From Methanobacteriota archaeon (lineage in GTDB: Archaea; Thermoplasmatota; Thermoplasmata; Methanomassiliicoccales; Methanomethylophilaceae), in contig JAKQBQ010000191.1 of the NCBI GenBank assembly GCA_029574055.1, positions 1 through 12,272 on the forward strand: a DNA stretch of 12,272 nucleotides, written 5' to 3'. The notes beneath the pieces are model-generated. The model made no database searches. It was not told the DNA's origin and worked only from the letters and a program-made list of their open reading frames with translations. Shown one piece after another: positions 7,176 through 12,272 of this stretch (its first letter is position 1; every line of letters starts with the position of its first letter). Both the position numbers and the translations under genes were made by a program.

Positions 7176-7631
7176 TCAGACCGGCGCCTTACGATCGGCC
7201 CCTTTCCGTCTGCGGAACCTTGGCTCTTTTGCCATTTCCTTCAGATCCTCTATCGCAAGCGCCATATCTATCGTATGAAGGCCGGGATATCCCCACTTCA
7301 TAACTACTGCCGGAGCCTGAGACGATATCTTCTTGCTGCTTTCGCCGGTGAGGAAGTGCCAGTACCTGTGAGTGTACCCTATCCAGAACATGGCGTCCTC
7401 GGAATACTGAACTCCTTTGATGAGTTTGTGGCCGGCTTCGTCCATGAACTCTTCCAGGATGTACTCTTCGCCCATCCATTGCAGTCTGTTATGGGGCATA
7501 TCGTATTCGGCGGCGCATTTGGACCTCATGTAAAGGTTGATGAAACGCTCGCTGTCTAACCCCTCTTTCAACGAATTCTTGAACAACCTGCCTTGGATAT
7601 CGCATAGCTGCAGTTCTAAAGAACCGAACAT
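7176..7631 (-). CDS. Soluble conserved-type hypothetical protein with a W/Y-rich core
   Basis: The 151-residue protein has no membrane helix, signal peptide or metal motif. Its middle is striking: QWMGEEYILEEF (51-62), then FWIGYTHRYWHFLTGESSKKI (82-102), then GYPGLHTIDMALAIEDLKE (114-132). I associate this pattern with short uncharacterised proteins of gut Firmicutes and archaea that often lie in toxin-antitoxin-like loci beside DUF3791/DUF3990 genes; that is recollection, not a search result. No such partner is visible here, so it stands alone. The C-terminal tail (KEPRFRRRKGADRKAPV) is very basic. ATG 7631 is used; a weak TATA-like TTAGATAA lies 26-33 bases upstream. Position in the accessory patch suggests acquisition by transfer. 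Confidence 0.72.
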   Translation of the reverse strand: MFGSLELQLCDIQGRLFKNSLKEGLDSERFINLYMRSKCAAEYDMPHNRLQWMGEEYILEEFMDEAGHKLIKGVQYSEDAMFWIGYTHRYWHFLTGESSKKISSQAPAVVMKWGYPGLHTIDMALAIEDLKEMAKEPRFRRRKGADRKAPV

Positions 7632-7661
7632 AGTGTTGTAACCCCAATTAGAAATCCTTAT

Positions 7662-7847
7662 CTAATCCACAGAGACACCGAGGTGGTTGGCGAGAGCTTC
7701 CATCCTATCATCATTTTTGCGGATGGTGGATTTCCTGATTGATCCTCTCTTCAACGAGTTGTTCCTTATGTGGTACGCTTGGTGGTGGACTCTGTGAGAC
7801 TTGTGTTCACAAATTCGGACCACACTGTCTGAACCGCAGAAATGAAA
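7662..7847 (-). pseudogene. C-terminal reading-frame fragment, probably the displaced tail of the preceding ORF
   Basis: A frame open for 61 codons with no start codon near its beginning ends at TAG 7662-7664. Its sequence is protein-like and basic (HHQAYHIRNNSLKRGS, later RMEALANHLGVSVD) and uses the AGG/AGA/ATA codons of the neighbours. It overlaps the last 82 bases of the ORF ending at 7766. Adding one base near 7808 would join the two as ...WSEFV-EHKSHRVHHQAY..., replacing the less natural tail NTSLTESTTKRTT. I take it as the original C-terminus, shifted out of frame by a deletion or a sequencing error. I do not recognise the domain. Confidence 0.45.
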
Positions 7848-8218
7848 TCACTGTCGGTTAGTTGGATTGGGATAACCTTCCTATATCCCCTCCCGACACC
7901 TGCGATTGTGAACTCTGGGAGAACGGATCCCTGCATGGTCCCTTGTAAAACCTCAACCTTGACCCATCCGTGTATCAGATAGTCTCTTCCGTCAATGTTG
8001 ACGGGGAACTCCTCACATTGGAACTCTCCTCCTTTTTCCTTATGTTTACGGCTTATCCAAAAAGTTATAGGTCCAGCATGGTCTAACGGGACAATAACTG
8101 TGTCATGCCTTCCGCTGGCTGTCCCTATGTCTCCGAGACCTAATTGAACCGTCTTTCCCATCTTCTTCATTCTCCCTCCGGACTTCGCAAACTCATTACC
8201 ATCTATGTGCTCCAGCAT
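7766..8218 (-). CDS. Unknown protein downstream of, and perhaps once fused to, the XRE regulator
   Basis: The 150-residue frame has a beta-rich core (GRHDTVIVPLDHAGPITFW, then FPVNIDGRDYLIHGWVKVEV and GSVLPEFTIAGVGRGYRKVI) without membrane helices or a motif I can name. ATG 8218 lies inside the end of the XRE gene; ATG 8170 follows GGAGGG and is an alternative start giving 134 residues. However the frame is open upstream to 8299, and the extra residues (QDGDPIWLSIWDPDSLDTA) look like genuine protein, better than the overlapping end of the XRE frame. One inserted base near 8288 would join them as ...LPEPK-DGDPIWLSIWDP.... The C-terminus also seems shifted (see the fragment at 7662). So this is likely the middle of a regulator of about 280 residues with a sensor-like domain, now split, unless the shifts are sequencing errors. 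Confidence 0.6.
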   Translation of the reverse strand: MLEHIDGNEFAKSGGRMKKMGKTVQLGLGDIGTASGRHDTVIVPLDHAGPITFWISRKHKEKGGEFQCEEFPVNIDGRDYLIHGWVKVEVLQGTMQGSVLPEFTIAGVGRGYRKVIPIQLTDSDFISAVQTVWSEFVNTSLTESTTKRTT

Positions 8219-8499
8219 CTTCCCTTTGGCTGTATCCAGAGAATCGGGGTCCCATATGGAGAGCCAAATTGGATCGCCGTCTTGGGTTCCGGCAGGTCCT
8301 TAATGATCCTGGCAAATAGATCTATGCTATTCTCCTTAGCGATCTCATACAATCTTATCTGAGCGATCTTGTTCGGGTTTGTCTTATCGTTCTCCCACCG
8401 CGTAACTGCCATCCTGTCGACCCCGACCCTTTCCGCGAACTCTTCCTGACTCAGTTTGAGTTCCTCTCTGATGTATTTGATCAAACGGCTTAGGTTCAT
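8203..8499 (-). CDS. XRE-family helix-turn-helix transcriptional regulator, apparently truncated
   Basis: Residues 3-65 form a Cro/C1-type HTH: LIKYIREELKLSQEEFAERVGVDRMAVTRWENDKTNP, with the recognition helix around 27-37, then a typical closing helix (LYEIAKENSIDLFARII). Everything after about residue 73 (TAIQFGSPYGTPILWIQPKGRCWST) looks unlike the rest and probably results from a frameshift; the displaced continuation lies in the next frame. The DNA-binding part is intact, so the short product could still bind DNA. ATG 8499 is preceded by TGTATCAT repeats at 8511-8550 that overlap its promoter, the usual sign of autoregulation. Target genes might include the membrane/zinc-ribbon pair immediately upstream on the same strand. 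Confidence 0.85.
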   Translation of the reverse strand: MNLSRLIKYIREELKLSQEEFAERVGVDRMAVTRWENDKTNPNKIAQIRLYEIAKENSIDLFARIIKDLPEPKTAIQFGSPYGTPILWIQPKGRCWST

Positions 8500-8510
8500 G
8501 TGTTCAATTA

Positions 8511-8550
8511 TGTATCATTTGTATCATATTAATGTGTATCATATGATACA
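8511..8550. promoter_or_regulatory. Operator cluster at the XRE gene promoter
   Basis: TGTATCAT occurs three times (8511-8518, 8520-8527, 8535-8542); the last copy and its mirror ATGATACA (8543-8550) make the perfect 16-bp palindrome TGTATCATATGATACA. On the minus strand the TATA-like ATTAATATG (8525-8533) lies among the sites, about 30 bases before the XRE ATG at 8499. A bound repressor would block TBP/TFB, so negative autoregulation is likely. Confidence 0.75.
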
Positions 8551-8556
8551 TAAATA

Positions 8557-8910
8557 TCAGATTTCCTTACCTTTCTTATCTCTGACCATCTTCATCAGTT
8601 GATCCTTTCCGCAGTTTGGGCACCTCATATACCTCGCCCGTATGAAATAGTCGTTACCCGAAGTTGTAGAACGTATGAAATCCGGTTTGAAAACGGCCGA
8701 ACAACTGGGGCAACGGTAATGATGGTTTCTCCATAGCCAGATAGAATAAACGATTATGAACGCAGCGGAAATGATCAACGCCGCAGAGGTGATCAAATAT
8801 CCGGGGCCTTCATCGAGCGCTTTTATCAGAAAGAATACGGCAACTAAGATGAACACGGCGACGGTTATGACCAAGATACCAAAAGCTATCAGCTCGTTGC
8901 GGCGTTCCAT
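8557..8910 (-). CDS. Membrane protein with two N-terminal helices and a C-terminal zinc ribbon (paralogue 1)
   Basis: The 117-residue protein has two membrane helices (about 7-29 and 37-60), then a cytosolic zinc ribbon CPSC (C67, C70) and CPNC (C97, C100), with SAVFK and GKDQLM flanking the cysteine pairs. It is clearly a paralogue of the protein encoded at 9001-9357: both begin M-[EK]-R-x-x-E-L-I-A-F-G and share NH..xCPxCSAVFK and MRCPxCGKDQ. A TATA box (TTTATAT, minus strand 8931-8937) lies 21-27 bases before ATG 8910, so its message may be nearly leaderless; GAGAGG just before the ATG could serve as ribosome site if transcription starts earlier. The function is unknown; a two-helix plus zinc-ribbon layout fits a small membrane adaptor or sensor. 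Confidence 0.78.
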   Translation of the reverse strand: MERRNELIAFGILVITVAVFILVAVFFLIKALDEGPGYLITSAALIISAAFIIVYSIWLWRNHHYRCPSCSAVFKPDFIRSTTSGNDYFIRARYMRCPNCGKDQLMKMVRDKKGKEI

Positions 8911-8930
8911 TCTGAACCTCTCTTTCTTGC

Positions 8931-8937
8931 ATATAAA
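8931..8937 (-). promoter_or_regulatory. TATA box for the zinc-ribbon membrane gene (paralogue 1)
   Basis: TTTATAT on the minus strand in the context CATTTATATGC lies 21-27 bases ahead of ATG 8910. It indicates that this gene has its own promoter, separate from the upstream paralogue. Confidence 0.45.
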
Positions 8938-9000
8938 TGCGCCACCTGTTCTTAAGATATTTGAGTCTTCGAACGTTTGTAGGGGATTCCAAACGACGCG

Positions 9001-9357
9001 TCAATGTGCTAATTTTTTGCTGTTTCCCTGCTCGTCCTCGATCACATTCATTATTTGATCCTTCCCGCAGCTGGGACACCTCATTTTTACATCACGTCCA
9101 CTGTTCGGCGGCATTGCCCACAGAGAATTTGTAAGACTCTGTTTGAAGACTGCCGAACAGTTCGGACAAACGCAACGATGGTTCTTCCAAATTCGGGTCA
9201 GCCTGAACATCGCGTATGCCACAGCAAGAATGAAGAGGCCCCAAATGATCCACTCAAAAAGTCCTCCTTGGATAATGTTGAATATTGCATAGATGACACA
9301 GGCTGCTGCAACCGCAGTAAAGAATCCGAAAGCGATCAACTCGCTGCTCCGCTTCAT
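9001..9357 (-). CDS. Membrane protein with two N-terminal helices and a C-terminal zinc ribbon (paralogue 2)
   Basis: The 118-residue protein has membrane helices at about 7-29 and 33-54, then a zinc ribbon with CPNC (C64, C67) and CPSC (C94, C97). A further cysteine at 62 (RCVCPNC) is absent from the paralogue at 8557-8910. Conserved blocks shared with that paralogue are ELIAFG, CPxCSAVFK and MRCPxCGKDQ, while the helices and the spacer between cysteine pairs have diverged, so the duplication is not recent. A CTATATATC element at 9374-9382 is the likely TATA box, though close to ATG 9357. It is divergent from hipB across a 148-196 bp very A/T-rich gap. The function is unknown. Confidence 0.78.
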   Translation of the reverse strand: MKRSSELIAFGFFTAVAAACVIYAIFNIIQGGLFEWIIWGLFILAVAYAMFRLTRIWKNHRCVCPNCSAVFKQSLTNSLWAMPPNSGRDVKMRCPSCGKDQIMNVIEDEQGNSKKLAH

Positions 9358-9373
9358 TTTGTATTTTCCCTAA

Positions 9374-9382
9374 CTATATATC
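9374..9382 (-). promoter_or_regulatory. Candidate TATA box for paralogue 2
   Basis: GATATATAG on the minus strand lies 17-25 bases before ATG 9357. That is slightly close for the usual 24-31 base distance, so transcription would begin at or just inside the start codon. Confidence 0.3.
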
Positions 9383-9390
9383 ATGTATTC

Positions 9391-9431
9391 CCTACTTAAA
9401 AAAAACAGTTATGTTTCGAGAACTAAGTAGG
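9391..9431. repeat. 8-bp inverted repeat in the divergent paralogue 2-hipB gap
   Basis: CCTACTTA (9391-9398) and TAAGTAGG (9424-9431) are exact inverted copies, 25 bases apart, with an A-run just inside the left arm. The flanks continue the match with one bulge (ATTC against AATT). It could be an operator, a cruciform or a weak terminator; no gene is evident here. Confidence 0.4.
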
Positions 9432-9486
9432 AATTGTTTCTTATCATTAAATAACTTATAAGTATTGTTAATAATGTTTTTCGATG

Positions 9487-9512
9487 TTAATATAACAAAT
9501 ATGTTATGTTAA
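9487..9512. promoter_or_regulatory. hipBA operator and promoter candidate
   Basis: Arms TTAATATAACA (9487-9497) and TGTTATGTTAA (9502-9512) are inverted with one mismatch, separated by AATA. The left arm contains a TATA-like TTAATATAA, which predicts transcription from about 9517, upstream of ATG 9554. HipB-type repressors bind palindromes over their own promoter, so this fits autoregulation. A second TATA-like palindrome, ACTTATAAGT, is at 9454-9463. Confidence 0.55.
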
Positions 9513-9553
9513 ATATGAATGTTTATCTACTTTGGAGCACATATGCTGTCAGA

Positions 9554-9868
9554 ATGAAAGAGTATGAGAATATCTATTCGCTGTCGGACCGCGAGATAGC
9601 AGAGGACGTTGGAAAAAAGATCAGAAGGATCAGGCTCAATGAAAATATTTCCAGGGATGAGCTTCAGCTGATCACCGGCGTACACCGGAAAACAATTGGT
9701 GATATTGAGAACGGAAAGAATGTTACCTTGGTCACCCTGATAAGCGTATTGAGGGGATTGAACGCTTTACATCTGCTCGATCAGCTTGCTGCGGATGAAA
9801 TCGCGAGCCCTGTATCCATGGCGATGAACAAAGGAAAGGTCCGCGAACGGGCAACGGGCAGAAGGTGA
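9554..9868 (+). CDS. hipB: HipB-like XRE antitoxin/repressor
   Basis: The 104-residue protein is a single Cro/C1-type HTH domain: YSLSDREIAEDVGKKIRRIRLNENISRDELQLITGVHRKTIGDIENGKNVTLVTLISVLRGL, with helix 2-turn-helix 3 at about 34-52. Such HipB proteins bind the partner kinase and repress the operon. The first 16 residues of the longer frame from ATG 9506 (MLNMNVYLLWSTYAVR) look non-coding, and that ATG lies within the operator palindrome, so ATG 9554 is chosen; no strong ribosome site precedes either. The basic tail (KGKVRERATGRR) overlaps nothing known. Its stop codon is built into the hipA ribosome site. Identity as HipB depends on hipA next door as well as on its own sequence. Confidence 0.88.
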   Translation: MKEYENIYSLSDREIAEDVGKKIRRIRLNENISRDELQLITGVHRKTIGDIENGKNVTLVTLISVLRGLNALHLLDQLAADEIASPVSMAMNKGKVRERATGRR

Positions 9869-9872
9869 TGGC

Positions 9873-11135
9873 GTGGAAAAAAACCGTATAACGCGCGTTC
9901 TGTTGTGGGGAAGGACCGCCGGGTACGCTTGGTGGGATCAGAATGAGCAATGCGCTGCATTTCAATACGATCCTGGGTTCGTGGAGGATGGATACGATAT
10001 CGCACCGCTCATGATGCCTTTGGCCTCCAGACCCTATAAGTTCGGGTCGCTCGGCAGAGAAACGTTCAACGGTCTTCCGGGAATGCTCTCCGATTCTCTG
10101 CCTGATGCCTACGGCCGCGCCCTTATCGACCTTTGGATCGCTGAGAACAAGATACGGGCATCGGAATTCACCCCTCTTGACAGACTCTGCTACGTGGGCA
10201 AGAGAGGCATGGGGGCGCTTGAATATGAACCTGCAGTGGGAAAAGCGTATGACGGCAGAATAGATGTGAACAAGCTTGCAGAGCTTGCTGCAAACATTCT
10301 CTATCAAAGAGAAGAGATGGCGATATCCCTATCTTCTGAAGGGCTGCAGGAGTTGTTAAGCGTCGGCACATCCGCAGGCGGTGCGAGAGCGAAAGCAGTG
10401 ATCGGGGTGAACAAGTCCGGAGAGATACGCTCCGGACAGACCGAACTTCCCGAGGGTTATTCGCACTGGTTGATCAAATTCGACACCGAGCCTGACAATG
10501 CGGAAAGAAAAGGATACTGCCGCATAGAGCATGCATACTATGAAATGGCAAAGGATTGCGGGATCGACATGACGGAGTGCCGCTTACTGGAGATCGGCGG
10601 TAAGGCCCACTTCATGACAAAGCGGTTCGACCGCGTTGGGAAGGAGAAGGTCCACTGCCAGACCCTTTGCGCGCTGGCTCATTATGATTTCAAATCTCCG
10701 GGGATGTTCTCGTACGAAAGCATGCTTAGCATAATGAGGCGTCTCAACATGCCGTACCCGGATCAAGAGCAGGCGTTCAGACGGATGGTATTCAATGTGA
10801 TCATGAGAAATCAAGACGACCATACCAAGAACTTCTCATTCCTTCTCAGAAAGGACAGCGGATGGAGGCTTTCTCCCGCATATGATGTGACCTATGCGTT
10901 CGACCCTCTGAACTACTGGATGCAGCGGCATCAGATGTCGGTGAATGGGAAGACCGAGGGCATCACCAGAAGGGATCTGACAGAGTTCGCCTACAGGATG
11001 AACATCAAGAACGCAGAGGATATCATCGATACCGTTGCATCGACTGCGTCCGAGTGGAGGCGCTACGCTGCATCGTCAGGCGTTCCCGAAAAAACGATCG
11101 AGAAGATCGACAGGACCCTTCAGAAAGAGATGTGA
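9873..11135 (+). CDS. hipA: HipA-family serine/threonine kinase toxin
   Basis: The 420-residue protein is a full-length HipA. Its N-terminal subdomain carries FNGLPGMLSDSLPDAYGRALID (about 65-86), and its kinase core carries the Ser/Gly-rich loop GTSAGGARAK (165-174, likely autophosphorylation site), the ATP lysine in WLIKF (K202), RFDR (251-254), the catalytic NQDDHTKNF (D315, with N320) and the metal-binding AYD (D338). In E. coli HipA phosphorylates glutamyl-tRNA synthetase and halts growth; the target here is unknown. All catalytic residues are present, so it should be active. It starts with GTG 9873, four bases after hipB, behind AGGTGAT, which contains the hipB stop: the two are translationally coupled. 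Unlike split HipBST systems, the N-terminal part is fused. The gene ends 171 bases before the tetrapyrrole operon. Confidence 0.94.
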   Translation: MEKNRITRVLLWGRTAGYAWWDQNEQCAAFQYDPGFVEDGYDIAPLMMPLASRPYKFGSLGRETFNGLPGMLSDSLPDAYGRALIDLWIAENKIRASEFTPLDRLCYVGKRGMGALEYEPAVGKAYDGRIDVNKLAELAANILYQREEMAISLSSEGLQELLSVGTSAGGARAKAVIGVNKSGEIRSGQTELPEGYSHWLIKFDTEPDNAERKGYCRIEHAYYEMAKDCGIDMTECRLLEIGGKAHFMTKRFDRVGKEKVHCQTLCALAHYDFKSPGMFSYESMLSIMRRLNMPYPDQEQAFRRMVFNVIMRNQDDHTKNFSFLLRKDSGWRLSPAYDVTYAFDPLNYWMQRHQMSVNGKTEGITRRDLTEFAYRMNIKNAEDIIDTVASTASEWRRYAASSGVPEKTIEKIDRTLQKEM

Positions 11136-11164
11136 GGGTTTGTCCGTGATTTTTAGTAACACGA

Positions 11165-11203
11165 ATAGATACAACTAATATTACTAAATATGTTGATATC
11201 TAT
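11165..11203. promoter_or_regulatory. A/T-rich imperfect inverted repeat with a TATA-like core upstream of the precorrin-2 dehydrogenase gene
   Basis: ATAGATACAAC (11165-11175) mirrors GTTGATATCTAT (11192-11203) with a single extra base; between them lies TAATATTACTAAATAT. CTAAATATG is the best TATA-like site in the 171-bp gap and would give a leader near 90 bases. The dyad could be an operator or end-of-hipA structure. The rest of the gap shows nothing recognisable. Confidence 0.35.
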
Positions 11204-11306
11204 TACACGTATGTGCAGATGATCTATGCTGCATGGTTGGACGATCCATCTGGCTGTACCGTTTCGAACGCGTACGCCGCCGGCGGATTGTTCAAAGGTG
11301 ACCAAC

Positions 11307-11996
11307 ATGGTAAAAAGCAGAACCCTGAGAACAGACTGCGGAGGGGGTGCCCCCAATGAACCGGCGGCGAGACCGCACAATATGATCCCTTTGCTGATAT
11401 CCCCGGAAGGTCTGAGGGTTCTGATCATAGGGGGCGGAAAGGTCGCTCTCAGGAAGTGTCTGCACTTCAGCGGTGCCGATATCACCGTGGTCGCGGAAGA
11501 CGTCGTCCCCGGCATCGAGGCTGAAGCCGCTGCTGTGATAAAGAAGAGGGTCAGCGCATCCGATGTATTCGCCATTATGGAAGATTTCGACACCATCGTG
11601 GCAGCTACCGACGACCCTGCCATGAACTCGGAGATCAGAGACGAAGGGCTGCGCCTCGGACTTTATGTCAATTCCGCCCACGGCGGCGGCAATATGGTCA
11701 TACCATCTGTGTTGAGAAGAGAGAGGTATGTCGTATCGGTATCTACGGAAGGCAAACTTCCGGCATTCCCCCCTTATGTCATCGAAGAATTGGATATTTT
11801 CCTGGATGAGAGGTTCGACGCGATGTTCGATGTACTCGCATGTTCCAGAAGCATGTGCGCCGGAAAAGGGACGCAGCCGGAACGGACTGAATTCCTTAGA
11901 AGAGTGGCGCGAGACCCTGAAGTGAACAGGCTTGCGAGGTCCGGAGATACCGAAACCGCATTGAAGAGGGCAAAAGAGCTGGGGGCGCCGCAGTGA
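11307..11996 (+). CDS. sirC: Precorrin-2 dehydrogenase / sirohydrochlorin-forming enzyme
   Basis: The enzyme oxidises precorrin-2 to sirohydrochlorin with NAD+, the branch intermediate for siroheme, coenzyme F430 and (in archaea) heme and corrinoids. After the start of the conserved region at M26 (IPLLISPEGLRVLIIGGG) come the NAD-binding GGGKVALRK (42-50), VAATDDPAMN with the aspartate of the active region, and the signature IPSVLRRERYVVSVSTEGKLPAF with S-T-x-G. ATG 11307 is chosen because GGTGA sits five bases ahead (11297-11301); it adds a 25-residue leader not needed by the fold, so ATG 11382 (204 residues) is the alternative. The last bases overlap the start of hemA (GTGA), a tight operon. 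It lacks the CysG methyltransferase domain. Iron chelation may or may not be included. Confidence 0.9.
   Translation: MVKSRTLRTDCGGGAPNEPAARPHNMIPLLISPEGLRVLIIGGGKVALRKCLHFSGADITVVAEDVVPGIEAEAAAVIKKRVSASDVFAIMEDFDTIVAATDDPAMNSEIRDEGLRLGLYVNSAHGGGNMVIPSVLRRERYVVSVSTEGKLPAFPPYVIEELDIFLDERFDAMFDVLACSRSMCAGKGTQPERTEFLRRVARDPEVNRLARSGDTETALKRAKELGAPQ
11343..11354 (+). other. G/C hairpin near the start of sirC
   Basis: GGGGGTGCCCCC is a perfect short inverted repeat, sitting between the two possible start codons of the precorrin-2 dehydrogenase gene. It could fold in the mRNA and influence which start is used, or be incidental to the Gly-Gly-Ala-Pro codons. Confidence 0.3.
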
Positions 11997-12272
11997 TAGT
12001 CAGCCTTCATGTCACGCACTCCTGCGCCGGCGTCGAAGCCATGAGCGAGGTCGCTCATATGATGGAATCGAACGTGTCGAAATATCTCGGGAATACCATG
12101 GCCAAGAACGAATATGTTATTCTGAAGACGTGCAACCGCCTCGAGATCTACGTCGGCACGGATGATGCGGAGTCCGTGAAGAAAGAATTCGAATCTTTCA
12201 TAAAAATGACAGTGCCCAGATCGAAAGAGCAAAGCACTCCCTTCATACTCCATGGGAAAGATTCCGTCAGGC
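11993..12272 (+). CDS. hemA: Glutamyl-tRNA reductase, 5' part (runs off the window)
   Basis: The first 93 residues are visible. HemA reduces glutamyl-tRNA to glutamate-1-semialdehyde with NADPH, the first step of tetrapyrrole synthesis in archaea. The catalytic motif KTCNRLEIYVG places the nucleophilic cysteine at residue 47, as in known archaeal enzymes (about 48 in Methanopyrus). The opening VSLHVTHSCAGVEAMSEV corresponds to the usual N-terminal H..A...E pattern. It starts with GTG 11993, overlapping the TGA of the previous gene by four bases, so the two are translationally coupled; further heme-pathway genes are to be expected downstream (inference). The 3' part of the catalytic, NADPH and dimerisation domains lies outside the window. 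Confidence 0.92.
   Translation, partial: MIVSLHVTHSCAGVEAMSEVAHMMESNVSKYLGNTMAKNEYVILKTCNRLEIYVGTDDAESVKKEFESFIKMTVPRSKEQSTPFILHGKDSVR

Noticed and set aside
8974..8995. CGTTTG ... CAAACG inverted repeat between the zinc-ribbon paralogues
   Set aside because: Only 6 bp with a 10-base loop and no T-tract; too weak to call a terminator or operator.
11153..11623. 156-codon minus-strand frame upstream of and over sirC
   Set aside because: It is mostly antisense to sirC; Ser/Thr/Ala-rich low-information sequence.
1..12272. tRNA, rRNA, CRISPR array, insertion sequence or attachment sites
   Set aside because: No cloverleaf, regularly spaced repeats, transposase/integrase motifs or flanking direct repeats could be seen by eye.

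Overview
The window reads as chromosomal DNA of a euryarchaeon, most likely a host-associated Methanomassiliicoccales/Thermoplasmata-type methanogen (inference). Support comes from heavy AGG and ATA codon use, TATA-box promoters with very short leaders instead of bacterial -35/-10 pairs, Shine-Dalgarno sites of the GGTGA/GGAGG type, TGATG/GTGA stop-start overlaps, and a precorrin-2 dehydrogenase gene running directly into glutamyl-tRNA reductase, as in tetrapyrrole (siroheme/F430/corrinoid) loci. No rRNA, tRNA, CRISPR array, transposase or integrase was seen.

Region 1 (2-2734, +): a tightly packed operon. It holds a 5'-truncated unknown protein, a small four-helix membrane protein, a coiled-coil protein and an SPFH-domain protein with two C-terminal zinc ribbons. 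It resembles bacterial membrane-stress clusters of the PspA/YdjGHI kind, and its exact function is unknown. It ends at a hairpin plus T-tract. Region 2 (2735-3159) is non-coding or nearly so: a perfect 9-bp inverted repeat, a TATA box, a doubtful 37-codon ORF and a second hairpin.

Region 3 (3160-5594, -): copZ-copA, a copper chaperone gene overlapping by one base the gene for a P1B-1 Cu+ exporting ATPase. Region 4 (5704-7119): apt (adenine salvage, +) convergent with a short-chain dehydrogenase (-).

Region 5 (7176-11135) looks like an accessory patch between housekeeping genes. On the minus strand it has an orphan soluble 151-aa protein, an XRE-type regulator whose downstream reading frame appears broken by two single-base shifts, and two tandem paralogues each with two membrane helices and a zinc ribbon. 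On the plus strand is a complete hipB-hipA toxin-antitoxin-like pair. Both regulator genes have palindromic operator candidates over their own promoters.

Region 6 (11307-12272, +): precorrin-2 dehydrogenase and the start of glutamyl-tRNA reductase, running off the window. The copper genes detoxify Cu+, apt recycles adenine, and the last pair feeds tetrapyrrole synthesis. The regulators and HipBA are a separate, probably mobile or plastic, layer.
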